From: a virus
IMG/VR virus record: IMGVR_UViG_3300044991_001171
Location: 1-47,525 of that record
Length of the DNA: 47,525 nucleotides
Direction: 5' to 3' (one strand)
Of the stretch, positions 1 through 8,239 are shown in pieces. Numbering within the stretch: the first letter of the stretch is position 1; every line of letters begins with the position of its first letter. The notes below the pieces were generated by a model, which was given only the letters and a program-made list of their open reading frames with translations, did not search any database and had not been told where the DNA came from. Both the position numbers and the translations under genes were made by a program.

Positions 1-80
1 GCATCACCTTTATGTGTACCACGTCCAGAATTCTTGTGCTGTTTGGCACCAATTCTTTTTGACTCACTTCTTTCGCTCAT
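1..80 (-). CDS. Probable phage nuclease / Holliday-junction-resolvase-like protein (N-terminus only)
   Basis: Only the first 26 codons are inside the window; the rest lies beyond the left edge. The visible N-terminus is Ser/Lys/Arg-rich and contains KNSGRGTHKGDA. This resembles the start of small phage resolvase or VRR-type endonucleases, where a basic S/G-R-G stretch is followed by G-D at the first metal-binding acidic residue. The ATG (78-80) is preceded by GAAGGAC and overlaps the end of the small zinc-motif gene upstream, so the two are probably translationally coupled. A recombination nuclease next to RecA would make sense. The family assignment rests on few residues and is tentative. 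Confidence 0.4.
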   Translation of the reverse strand, partial: MSERSESKRIGAKQHKNSGRGTHKGD

Positions 81-243
81 AGTCCTTCTTTGTCATAATT
101 AATGGAACTTTTGAAATATGTTTTTTACTGCACATCCAAGTTAGTTCTGCTGTTTGAATCCACAAACGCAAAGACTTTACGTCTTCTTTACATATTTGGC
201 AATTAAAATCACCATTAAATATTTTAAATCTTTCTTCAGGCAT
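64..243 (-). CDS. Small putative zinc-finger protein (59 aa)
   Basis: A 59-codon reading frame fills the space between RecA and the partial nuclease gene. It starts with ATG at 241-243, overlapping the last 8 nt of recA, and its TGA stop overlaps the next gene's start. It encodes MPEERFKIFN with CQICKED at residues 15-21 and MCSKKH at 37-42. The C-x2-C ... C-x3-H pattern could bind one zinc ion. The tight overlap on both sides and the cysteine pattern argue that it is real. I do not recognise the family; a nucleic-acid-binding accessory role to recombination is a guess. Confidence 0.6.
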   Translation of the reverse strand: MPEERFKIFNGDFNCQICKEDVKSLRLWIQTAELTWMCSKKHISKVPLIMTKKDYERKK

Positions 244-1249
244 TCATTAGCTTATTTCTAAGAGATTCCTGAAGATCAAGATCTTCTTTTACACGGTTGA
301 TAAAACCTTCACGACCTTGTACCTTTGTTCCATCTTCAAGTTTATACCATGCTCCTGTGCGCTCTACAAGTCCCGCAAGTTCTGCGGTATCAACAAGATC
401 TCCAATGCCATCAATACCAACATTATCACCACGAAAATAAAAGTCATACTCTCCAGACTGAAATCCAGGAGATGTCTTAGAGAATTGTAATTCCCATTTA
501 ATTTTGCGACCAATTTTTTCTTCAATAAGTTTATCTCCTACTTGAATCTTGCCCTTAATAGCTTGATTATCTGATTCAGAGGAAAATAACTTAATAACAA
601 CTGAGGAATAAAACTTAGTAGCCTGACCGCCAGAAGGCTGCTGACTAGTATACATAGCACTAATATTATTACGAGACTGGCTAATAAGCACAAGCATAGT
701 AGGCTTAACTTTATTATTAGCATAGTTAAGCATTTTCCATGCATTGCTAAAGTCTCTAGATTCCGCTCCAATTTGTTTTGTATTTTCAAGTTGCTTAAGT
801 TCATCTGTATCCTTTTCAAAATATATGGCAGGAAGCAAAGATGTAATACTATCTATAACAATAATATCAACTCCTGCATTCATTAGATTTGTTCCTACAT
901 CTACCATTTCATTAATTGTTCTTGCTTGTGAGTAGATTAATTTTGTTGAGTCTACCCCAAGTTTATCAGCCCATGCTGAATCGTATGACATTTCTGCATC
1001 AATCCATGCACAAACCTTTCCTTCTGCTTGCGCTAGAGCAATCATCTGAAGGCACATAGAGGACTTTGCAGAAGACTTTGAGCCCCAAACCAGTACTTGT
1101 CTACCATAAGGAAGACCGCCCTTTAGAGCACGGTTTAAACCAAAACTAGGGGTTGCTGCATATTCAACTTTTTGACCAGTAGCGTCTCCTAAACGCTTGC
1201 GAATGCGTGGATCTAATTGTGCTAATACTTCTTCCATTGTTACTGACAT
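236..1249 (-). CDS. recA: RecA-like recombinase
   Basis: A 337-aa RecA/UvsX-type strand-exchange ATPase, close to the usual RecA length. Visible RecA signatures are the P-loop region GSKSSAKSS (56-64), the segment WIDAEMSYD (82-90) matching RecA's FIDAEHALD, the Walker B stretch VDIIVID ending at Asp133, the ISQSRNN segment with the ATP-sensing Gln (191), and the L2-loop end GGQATKFYSS (207-216). The P-loop departs from consensus: the Gly before Lys is Ala (SSAKS instead of SSGKT). The ATG overlaps the TAA of mazG (TAATG). It probably acts in recombination-dependent replication or repair together with the neighbouring replisome genes. Confidence 0.95.
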   Translation of the reverse strand: MSVTMEEVLAQLDPRIRKRLGDATGQKVEYAATPSFGLNRALKGGLPYGRQVLVWGSKSSAKSSMCLQMIALAQAEGKVCAWIDAEMSYDSAWADKLGVDSTKLIYSQARTINEMVDVGTNLMNAGVDIIVIDSITSLLPAIYFEKDTDELKQLENTKQIGAESRDFSNAWKMLNYANNKVKPTMLVLISQSRNNISAMYTSQQPSGGQATKFYSSVVIKLFSSESDNQAIKGKIQVGDKLIEEKIGRKIKWELQFSKTSPGFQSGEYDFYFRGDNVGIDGIGDLVDTAELAGLVERTGAWYKLEDGTKVQGREGFINRVKEDLDLQESLRNKLMNA

Positions 1250-1578
1250 TAAAATCGTACCCCGTGTTTTTCTGGTCTAGTTTTATTGAAGTCTACTTTT
1301 TCTCTCAATGCTTGATCAAGTGATAATCTAGTATACCCTGCTTCTACTGCTCCTGCATATAGATCTAGAGTACGTATAATAATATCTGCAAACTCTTTTG
1401 TTATTTCTTCTTCACCTTTATCTTTTCTAATTGCCTCCATAACTTCTGTTACTTCAGAAACAATCATCATGCATTGCTTAGCAATAAAAATATCATCAAC
1501 TTCTTCAGGCCAAAAACCTTTTTCAACTGCAACCTCATGCAAATTAATTGCTAGATTATCAAATAAATTATCATACAT
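1249..1578 (-). CDS. mazG: MazG-like nucleotide pyrophosphohydrolase
   Basis: A 109-aa all-alpha NTP pyrophosphohydrolase. The metal-binding motif is visible as E42-x2-E45 in SEVTEVMEAIRK and E62-x2-D65 in EFADIIIR, followed by a helix RTLDLYAG. MazG proteins cleave (d)NTPs to (d)NMP and PPi; phage copies are usually explained as sanitising the nucleotide pool or lowering ppGpp. It is a single-domain form, shorter than the two-domain E. coli MazG. The ATG overlaps the last 8 nt of the DnaE gene and the TAA overlaps the recA start, so it sits within a coupled replication operon. Confidence 0.88.
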   Translation of the reverse strand: MYDNLFDNLAINLHEVAVEKGFWPEEVDDIFIAKQCMMIVSEVTEVMEAIRKDKGEEEITKEFADIIIRTLDLYAGAVEAGYTRLSLDQALREKVDFNKTRPEKHGVRF

Positions 1579-4500
1579 TTACTACATCCTCCAATATAAC
1601 GGTTCCATCTTTAGTCTTACCCAAAGAAACTTTATATACATTTCCTTCTTCAATAGTCATATATGCTTTAGAAAATACTGTTGGAAATACAAGAATTGAA
1701 TGAAGTTCTCTTGCTGCATCTGCTACAACAAGATTAGCCATTTTTTTACCAGCCTTGGTCATTCTTGGTTTGAATGAAACTACAAATTGTTCTTCACCTT
1801 TATACGGTAATTGTTTATAATTTAAAAACTTTACTAATGCATCTTTTGATTCTTTAATGCTATCAGCTGGTATAGCATTTACAATTCTGTTATCACTGAC
1901 AAGAATTAAATATGTTCTACCAGTTTCAATTAATGTATTTTCATCATCAAAAATTCCTACACTTCCAGTTTTATCAAGAAACTCAACTCTTGACCAACCC
2001 TTACCACGTTTAATTGATTTGATCATACCAAGCATAACAAAAGATCCAGTCTCTTCATATTCTTCTGCTTCCTGAATATAAGCATAGTAATGTTGAGGCA
2101 CCGTCATATTAAACTCAGGTAGGTTTAAGTATTCGTATAAATTTTCTTTGATTTCTTGATCATTGCGTTCACTGTCAGCAAACGTTGCTGCACCAATTAC
2201 TCTTAGTGCTTGTAATGCACGAGAGTTTACTCCGTTACCTTTTGTGAATGTAAACTCTTCAAGTTCTTTGTATGAACTAAATGGTCGTGCTGCAATATAT
2301 CTTTCTGCAATTTTATCAGAAATAAACTTGATAGAACTGAGTCCAAACCTAATGCCTTTACCTTCAATCTTAAAATCCATATCCGAATCGTTAATGTGAG
2401 GTAGCTTAACACTAATGCCCATTCTTTTTGCTTCAATAAGATATTCAGTTCTTGCATCTTTATCCTTTTCATTCTTTAATAGTGAATACATAAACTCAAG
2501 TGGATAATGATATTTTAGCCAAGCTGTCCAGTATGACAGTGTTGAGTATGCTACTGCGTGTGACTTATTAAATGAATACCCTGCGTGGGCCTCAAAGTCA
2601 TGCCATAAATCTAGTGCTTGATTTGGAGAAATGTATTGCGAAGCACCTTTAACAAACTGGTCTTTAAAAACATCAAATTCTTTAGCATCTTTTTTCTTAC
2701 CAATAATCTTTCTAACTTTGTCTGCTTCAGACATTGACATACCACCAAGTTGTACACATGCTTGCATAACTTGTTCCTGATAAAGAATACATCCATATGT
2801 TTCTTCTGTAAATGACTTTAAGATCTGATGCTTATAGTCTGGGTTTTGACGACCATGCTTGATAGCAATATAATCTTTGCCAATAGTATTCATAGCACCT
2901 GGGCGAACCAAAGCGTTTGATGCAGATAATTCTTCAAGATTCTTTACACGCATTTTAACTAAAAGGTTTGTGTATGGTGCTGCTTCACACTGAAACACAC
3001 CTTTTGTATATCCATCAGAAAGCATAGTATATACATTAGCATCTTCCATATCAATCTTTAATGGATCAATTTTTGTTCCTTCACGCTCTTTAATAATATC
3101 AATACAATCTTTGAGTACCGTTAAAGTTTTAAGACCTAAAGCGTCAATCTTAATTAGGCCAATGTTTTCAGCCTCTCCCATATCTACAGCAACAACAGGA
3201 ATGCGGTCATCGCTGCCAGCAACAGAACGTGTTTCCATTGGGGCATACCTAAATATAGGGTCCTTACTAGTAACAACACCTGCAGCGTGAATACCAGTGC
3301 CCTTAATTCTTCCACGTAATTGTTCACCATACACCTCTACTTCTGGATATTTATCTCTAAACCATTGTGCACTTTTTGACATGCAGTATTCATCCCAAGT
3401 ATCAATTTGCTTATTTACTTTATTTGCATCAGCGAGTGGGATATTTAAAACACGAGAAACATCTTTAACAATATTTTTATCTTTAAACTGCATGAATGTA
3501 GCAATAGATGCAACATGTCGGTATTGACGAACAAGATAATCTTTTACTTCATCACGGCGATTATCCTGAATATCTGAATCAATATCTGGAAAGTCATTAC
3601 GGTCAGGGTTAATGAAGCGGAAGAACAAAAGACCGTGCTTAATTGGATCAATGTCTGTAATACCTAAAGCATAACAAAGCAAAGATCCTGCTGCAGAACC
3701 ACGACCTGGGCCAACCATAATGCCTTCTTTTTTTGCCCAGTTAAGCATGTTACGGACAACTAGAAAGTAAGGACCAAAATTCTTTTCACCAATAATTTTT
3801 AATTCTTCATCAAGACGATCAAGATATTCTTTATTATTTTCTAGACCACGTTGAGATAAACCTTCAATAGCAAAAGTTTTTAATTCCTGCATTGGTTTTT
3901 TATATTGAACTGGAAGTAAATCAAGTCCCGACTTAATATCATATTCTTCAATTTTGTCTGCAATCTCTAAAGAACTTGTAAACATTTCTTCATCTGTATG
4001 ACCTTGCTCTGCCATAGCAGATTTCATTTCTTCATAAGACAAAAGGTGAATGTCAAAAGTTCTAAATGACATTTTACGATCTTCGCCATATAAATAATCT
4101 AGACGCTCCATCATGTTGTTAATTTTCTTTGACTTGTCAAATGTTGATTCTTTTAATACTTTGCCATGCGTATTAAGCAGAAGCATCATTTCTTGAATTT
4201 CTTTTTGACTTGTATCTGCATGGTGACAATCGGGGGTAACTACTACTTTTACATTAAATGCTTTGGCAAGTGCTACAAGTTCATCATTAATATTCTTTGG
4301 ATTATGAGGCATCAATTCAATATAAAAGTCATCTTTAAAACGATTCTTAAACCATTGAACCTTTTCTTTTGCAAATGCATACTCTTCATTCTCAATAGCT
4401 TTTGCAATAAGTCCACCCTGACATGCAGACAATACAATTAATCCATCTCCGTATTGATCTAATACTTCAAAATCAATTCTTGGTTTTCTATAAAAACCAT

Positions 4501-4846
4501 CTGTCCATGCAATTTCATTTAGTTTATTAAGGTTTTCTAATCCTTGTTGATTCTTAGCAAGAAGGACTATATGGAAAAAATTAACATCAAGTGGACCTAC
4601 CCTTTCGGACTTATCCCTTTTATCATGTCTATCTAATGCCAAATAGCCTTCTATGCCAAGAATTGGCTTGATGCCCTTTGCTTTTGCAATTCGGTACAGT
4701 TCCCGATGCCCAGATAAGGTTCCGTGATCTGTGATAGCCAATGCTGGCATACCAAGTTCAACTGCTCGGTCAATATATTCTTCTGGAGTAGCAACACCAT
4801 CCATTAAGGAATAGTGTGTATGGACATGCAAGCCTACATAATTCAC
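1571..4846 (-). CDS. dnaE: DNA polymerase III alpha subunit (DnaE type)
   Basis: A 1091-aa C-family replicative polymerase. The N-terminal PHP domain carries HVHTHYSLMDG (7-17), ITDHGTL (38-44), GIEGY (64-68), FHIVLLAKN (91-99) and, further on, LSACQGG and PDCHH, so its metal-binding residues look intact. The palm has GSAAGSLLCYALGITDIDP, FPDIDSDI (two catalytic Asp) and GLIKIDALGLKTL (third Asp). A C-terminal OB-fold begins near SFVMLGMIKSI. Start is GTG (4844-4846), fixed by the conserved PHP start. It follows the SSB gene by 8 nt. Intact PHP sites suggest built-in exonuclease activity; no separate proofreading exonuclease is seen nearby. Confidence 0.96.
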   Translation of the reverse strand: MNYVGLHVHTHYSLMDGVATPEEYIDRAVELGMPALAITDHGTLSGHRELYRIAKAKGIKPILGIEGYLALDRHDKRDKSERVGPLDVNFFHIVLLAKNQQGLENLNKLNEIAWTDGFYRKPRIDFEVLDQYGDGLIVLSACQGGLIAKAIENEEYAFAKEKVQWFKNRFKDDFYIELMPHNPKNINDELVALAKAFNVKVVVTPDCHHADTSQKEIQEMMLLLNTHGKVLKESTFDKSKKINNMMERLDYLYGEDRKMSFRTFDIHLLSYEEMKSAMAEQGHTDEEMFTSSLEIADKIEEYDIKSGLDLLPVQYKKPMQELKTFAIEGLSQRGLENNKEYLDRLDEELKIIGEKNFGPYFLVVRNMLNWAKKEGIMVGPGRGSAAGSLLCYALGITDIDPIKHGLLFFRFINPDRNDFPDIDSDIQDNRRDEVKDYLVRQYRHVASIATFMQFKDKNIVKDVSRVLNIPLADANKVNKQIDTWDEYCMSKSAQWFRDKYPEVEVYGEQLRGRIKGTGIHAAGVVTSKDPIFRYAPMETRSVAGSDDRIPVVAVDMGEAENIGLIKIDALGLKTLTVLKDCIDIIKEREGTKIDPLKIDMEDANVYTMLSDGYTKGVFQCEAAPYTNLLVKMRVKNLEELSASNALVRPGAMNTIGKDYIAIKHGRQNPDYKHQILKSFTEETYGCILYQEQVMQACVQLGGMSMSEADKVRKIIGKKKDAKEFDVFKDQFVKGASQYISPNQALDLWHDFEAHAGYSFNKSHAVAYSTLSYWTAWLKYHYPLEFMYSLLKNEKDKDARTEYLIEAKRMGISVKLPHINDSDMDFKIEGKGIRFGLSSIKFISDKIAERYIAARPFSSYKELEEFTFTKGNGVNSRALQALRVIGAATFADSERNDQEIKENLYEYLNLPEFNMTVPQHYYAYIQEAEEYEETGSFVMLGMIKSIKRGKGWSRVEFLDKTGSVGIFDDENTLIETGRTYLILVSDNRIVNAIPADSIKESKDALVKFLNYKQLPYKGEEQFVVSFKPRMTKAGKKMANLVVADAARELHSILVFPTVFSKAYMTIEEGNVYKVSLGKTKDGTVILEDVVNV

Positions 4847-4854
4847 CTAGTGTA

Positions 4855-5508
4855 TTACCAGTCCATGTTTGTGGATGTAGTACCTGGTGTATCAAAGCCT
4901 AGATAAAAGGCTTCTTGTTCAGCATAAGGAATTTTGTTGAGTGCCTTTTCTAGTGGAAATGGCTCTGTTGCTGCCCAATCAAATGGTTCCTTATCTGGAC
5001 CACCTGGAATAAGTGTGTACGATGTTTCAGTTCCCTGACCATTGCGCTTTACTTTCCAAGTAAGATTTGAAATACTGCCTGTCTCCAGTGCGTATTCACG
5101 AATAGTGTTAAATGCAGATTGCTTGCTAACACCCATTGACCAAATAGCCACATATGGTGCTTCAATACCGTCATCTACAAGTACGTTGCAATAAAAACGA
5201 AGACGTGCTCTCCAGCCTGCCTTCATGTCCTTGCGGTGCATCTCTTCTGCCCAGTCACGACCTTCTGTGTCCATTGTATCTACAGCCTTACGCTTATAGT
5301 CTTTTGGATTTGTGTGTTCTGAAACAACAAGTGCGAGACCACGAGCCTCATTGTAATTTGCTGAATCTTCATCAAGTTCTTCAATGAAGCGAATTTTTAC
5401 TGCTTGTCCGTCAGCCAACTTAAGCCAACGAACTTTTGTTCCTGTACCTTCATACTTGGGCTTGTCTACCAATGCGTTGATATTTTTTAGTCCCTTTACA
5501 ATAGCCAT
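4855..5508 (-). CDS. Probable single-stranded DNA-binding protein
   Basis: A 217-aa protein with an OB-like core, including WRARLRFYCNVLV, APYVAIWSMG and TWKVKRNGQG, and an acidic/aromatic last residue pair (DW). This matches the phage SSB type that sits in replication operons of many tailed phages. It lies between the primase and the DnaE polymerase, where a helix-destabilising protein is expected. An AGGAG ribosome site lies 10 nt before the ATG, and an extended -10 promoter (5542-5550) overlaps the end of the primase gene, so it may be transcribed at a higher level than its neighbours. Assignment rests on pattern and context rather than an invariant motif. Confidence 0.65.
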   Translation of the reverse strand: MAIVKGLKNINALVDKPKYEGTGTKVRWLKLADGQAVKIRFIEELDEDSANYNEARGLALVVSEHTNPKDYKRKAVDTMDTEGRDWAEEMHRKDMKAGWRARLRFYCNVLVDDGIEAPYVAIWSMGVSKQSAFNTIREYALETGSISNLTWKVKRNGQGTETSYTLIPGGPDKEPFDWAATEPFPLEKALNKIPYAEQEAFYLGFDTPGTTSTNMDW

Positions 5509-5539
5509 ATTATTTTTCTCCTATGTGTTTTGTTATGTT

Positions 5540-6466
5540 TTATTTTAGCATAGAGATGATTGAATTGTCAAACTGGAATTCCAATTTTTTAATTGCATCA
5601 TCATCCATATCGCCGATATCTTTATATTTTTTATCTAACTGTATTACTGTAACAAGGTGACCTAGTTTTTCAACTAGTTTATCTTTCATGATAGAGCCAG
5701 CCTCATCATTATCTGCAACCAGTACAACATTATTGAAGTACTTTGCTAATAACTTAATCTGCGAAGCAGACACATTAGCACCCAGCGTTGCAACTGCTGG
5801 GAAACCTACTTGATCTAGTCTTATAGCATCAAATGATGATTCAACTACATAGACTGTTGTTGATGTTTTAACCTTGTGCAAGTTAAACAAAATTTTACTT
5901 TTTGGTAGTCCAGGAGTATTTTTAAAATCTTTACCCTCAACTGTTCTAGCAACAAAACCAATACACATTCCATCAGGTGTTGCCATTGGAATAATTACTG
6001 AATCTTGCTTTTCAGAAAATCCTAGATTAAATTTTACCACAGAATCTTTTGTAATGCTGCGACCTTCAAAATATCTCATTGCTCTTGGTGACTCAAGCGC
6101 TTGATTATTTAATCTTTTAATTAATACTTCGTCATACTGAACAAAATCAGCGGGTGCGTATAAAGCTTTATCAATTATTGATGAAAGGTTTGACTCTTGT
6201 TCTTTGCTTTTAATATATCTTGCTGCTTCAAAGTATGTTCTGTTTGACATAAACATAATTAACTCTGTTAAATTCTTAGTCACTTGACAGCCAAAACAAA
6301 AAAACAAACCAGACTCTTTGGATACTTCTCCTGCAGGTGTTCTGTTGTTATTGTGATAAGGACAGAATATAATAAAGTCAGATCCAAACTCTGCTTCAAT
6401 ATCAATTCCTGCCCCGTTAAGAACACGGCGGATTTGATCCTCTGTGTATATATCGTTACTTGCCAT
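5540..6466 (-). CDS. DNA primase (zinc-finger plus Toprim)
   Basis: I choose the ATG at 6464-6466 (308 aa) rather than a longer frame. It has TAAGGA 9 nt upstream, and the extra upstream residues lie wholly inside the helicase gene. Residues 35-60 form a CHC2-type zinc site (C35-P-Y-H38 ... C57-F-G-C60). The Toprim core follows with YVVESSFDA (Glu209) and VLVADNDEAG (Asp252, Asp254). There is no helicase domain, so it resembles the N-terminal half of T7 gp4 and works with the separate DnaB gene that overlaps its start by 11 nt. It would make RNA primers for lagging-strand synthesis. Confidence 0.92.
   Translation of the reverse strand: MASNDIYTEDQIRRVLNGAGIDIEAEFGSDFIIFCPYHNNNRTPAGEVSKESGLFFCFGCQVTKNLTELIMFMSNRTYFEAARYIKSKEQESNLSSIIDKALYAPADFVQYDEVLIKRLNNQALESPRAMRYFEGRSITKDSVVKFNLGFSEKQDSVIIPMATPDGMCIGFVARTVEGKDFKNTPGLPKSKILFNLHKVKTSTTVYVVESSFDAIRLDQVGFPAVATLGANVSASQIKLLAKYFNNVVLVADNDEAGSIMKDKLVEKLGHLVTVIQLDKKYKDIGDMDDDAIKKLEFQFDNSIISMLK
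5542..5550 (-). promoter_or_regulatory. Extended -10 element TGCTAAAAT (SSB gene)
   Basis: TGCTAAAAT overlaps the last codons of the primase gene (Met-Leu-Lys-stop). The distance to the SSB ATG is 33 nt, with AGGAG between. Only a single-base departure from TATAAT; no -35 found. Confidence 0.45.
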
Positions 6467-7679
6467 CTTCAAAATCCTTATAACGATAATAACCTTTGTC
6501 AAAGTCACACTGAACCAGAAAGTCTCCCATAAAACCATTACGGTTCTTTCTGAAAGCACATTCAATAATGTCGCTATTAGTTGCACGACCCATTGCTAAA
6601 ACCCAGTCAGCATCATATGCAATCTGCCTAGACCATGCAGTCTGTGCAAGTGTTGGAACTGTAGATAGATCTTTTACATCGTCTGGTGTAGCAGATGAAA
6701 TAGCAATAATAGGTACTTCTTCACCAATAGCCATTAGTTTAAGTTCTCGTGAAAGGTTTTTCATCTTTACCGTTTCATTATCAGCTTTTTGATTTGGATT
6801 CATTAGCTGGAGATAATCTACTACAACAAAATCAGGCTTGTATTGATCTAGTTTTCCACGAATAATAGATGGTGTTACTTCACCACCTGAGTCATTTGAG
6901 ATAATATGAAATGGTGGACGACCTTCAATTTTATCTGCATGCCATTTTTTCATCATATCAAGTTCTACTTCACCGTTTGACAACTTGCGATGAGACCAAA
7001 GACCTTCACCCATAATTGTAAATGCACGATTACGTACTTCTGTTTCACTCATTTCAAGTGAGATTACAAGGGGTGTCTTACCCTGCTTCCAGGCCTGTAC
7101 AGCAAAGTAGAGAGCCATCCAAGACTTTCCTATGCCTGGGTATGCTAAGAAGACTCCTAGTTGACCTGGCATAATTCCAGAAGGTAGATAATTATCAAAC
7201 CCTGGCAAACCTGTTTTGATTCCTCTATGACCTAGACGATGCTGCTCTTTAACTTGTTCAAAGTATGCAATTGCAGAATCAATATCTGTTGCATCAATAT
7301 CTCTAATTGCTGCTGTATTCTTTTTTAACTGTGATGTTTTTGTAATTAATTCTTCAAGGGCTTGGCCTCCTTGCCCATTTTGTACTTCTCCTGCTGCAGA
7401 TCGTAAAATATCTTTAAGGCTATCATTTAAATATTCTGATTGTAATTCTTCAAGGTGATGCTTTGTTGCACCTATACCCTGGACTGGTTGAAAGTCTCTA
7501 AACTTTTCAACTACCAAAGATGTTGGTGGAACAGTGCCATTATTTTCTGCATACAATCTAATAAAATTCCACACGTCATTATGTGTGCGAAGCAATGTTT
7601 CTACATTTGCCTGTAGCAAAACGTGAAGTTGTTTATCTGCTAGGACTGCGGAGATTACTTTTGCTTCTGTATTATTCAC
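6456..7679 (-). CDS. dnaB: Replicative DNA helicase (DnaB-like)
   Basis: A 407-aa hexameric RecA-fold helicase. Residues 1-65 resemble the DnaB N-terminal domain, a linker follows, and GIKTGLPGFDNYLPSG (153-168) opens the ATPase domain. Walker A is AYPGIGKS (179-186), motif H1a is SLEMSE (207-212), Walker B is VVVDYLQLM (285-293), and a C-terminal arginine-rich segment AFRKNRNG follows. The start is GTG (7677-7679) with AAGGAG seven nt upstream, overlapping the end of the 102-aa gene before it. Its 3' end overlaps the primase start, so helicase and primase are probably translated together. Confidence 0.93.
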   Translation of the reverse strand: MNNTEAKVISAVLADKQLHVLLQANVETLLRTHNDVWNFIRLYAENNGTVPPTSLVVEKFRDFQPVQGIGATKHHLEELQSEYLNDSLKDILRSAAGEVQNGQGGQALEELITKTSQLKKNTAAIRDIDATDIDSAIAYFEQVKEQHRLGHRGIKTGLPGFDNYLPSGIMPGQLGVFLAYPGIGKSWMALYFAVQAWKQGKTPLVISLEMSETEVRNRAFTIMGEGLWSHRKLSNGEVELDMMKKWHADKIEGRPPFHIISNDSGGEVTPSIIRGKLDQYKPDFVVVDYLQLMNPNQKADNETVKMKNLSRELKLMAIGEEVPIIAISSATPDDVKDLSTVPTLAQTAWSRQIAYDADWVLAMGRATNSDIIECAFRKNRNGFMGDFLVQCDFDKGYYRYKDFEDGK

Positions 7680-7980
7680 TCAGCCACTCCTTTGCTTTTT
7701 TTCTTAGTTCTGCTCTTTGTTTAATATCTTGTTGTACTTCTAGTTTACCATTAAGAATTTTTTCTGCATTATATGCAAAGTAATTCCATGTAGGATCTTG
7801 TGCAATCTTAAAGTAATACTCTAATAAATCATAGCATTCAGAGATACCATAGGATTCAATGAGACCATCTGCTGCCCACTGTTCAACATTTAAATTAATA
7901 TTAGACTTACGCTCATACCTTTGGGTATAAAATTTGTTATAGCGACTGAGCAAAGCCATTCTGTCTTTGCGTTCAGCCAT
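7672..7980 (-). CDS. Unknown 102-aa protein upstream of DnaB, possible helicase loader
   Basis: A helical, charged protein with no motif I can assign. Notable parts are the basic N-terminus (RYNKFYTQRYERK), a Tyr/Phe-rich centre (ECYDLLEYYFKIAQDPTWNY) and a C-terminal charged helix (QRAELRKKAKEW). ATG overlaps the previous gene's stop (TAATG) with GAAGGAT as ribosome site, and the 3' end overlaps the dnaB GTG by 8 nt. Small genes directly before dnaB in phages are often helicase loaders, so that role is a reasonable guess from position only. Confidence 0.65.
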   Translation of the reverse strand: MAERKDRMALLSRYNKFYTQRYERKSNINLNVEQWAADGLIESYGISECYDLLEYYFKIAQDPTWNYFAYNAEKILNGKLEVQQDIKQRAELRKKAKEWLSE

Positions 7981-8201
7981 TATCCTTCAGATGCCTCTTC
8001 TTGTGCTTCCTTAATCTTTTCTGTAAGCTTGTCTTCAACAAACTTATAAACACGATCAAAAGCCTGCTCTGTGGTTTCACCATCACGCTTATTGTCAATA
8101 ACGCCAAGATCAAGTCTTAGTGATTGAAAATTTCCTAGATTAAGTGTATATCCTAATGTTACGTTTACTTTAGTTGAATCATTTTCCATTGTCCCACCCA
8201 T
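7980..8201 (-). CDS. Unknown 73-aa acidic protein
   Basis: The first half is beta-rich (VNVTLGYTLNLGNFQSLRLDLGV) and the second half is an acidic helix (AFDRVYKFVEDKLTEKIKEAQEE). I recognise no named family. An extended -10 element lies directly upstream. Two starts are possible: ATG at 8201, with only a weak ribosome site, or ATG at 8189, preceded by GGTGGG; the second would give 69 aa. It overlaps the next gene by 1 nt and therefore belongs to the replication operon. Confidence 0.7.
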   Translation of the reverse strand: MGGTMENDSTKVNVTLGYTLNLGNFQSLRLDLGVIDNKRDGETTEQAFDRVYKFVEDKLTEKIKEAQEEASEG

Positions 8202-8217
8202 TTTCTTTGTTTTAATA

Positions 8218-8226
8218 ATTGTAGCA
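8218..8226 (-). promoter_or_regulatory. Possible extended -10 element TGCTACAAT
   Basis: TGCTACAAT on the minus strand lies in the 38-nt gap after the HTH gene. The start would be near 8211, 10-22 nt before the candidate start codons of the 73-aa gene. Weak, but it lies at the border of the replisome genes. Confidence 0.4.
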
Positions 8227-8239
8227 CATAACCAAACCT

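Noticed and set aside
6467-6586. 40-residue N-terminal extension of the primase
   Set aside because: It overlaps the helicase gene completely, is hydrophobic and unlike primases, and a good ribosome site precedes the later ATG at 6466.
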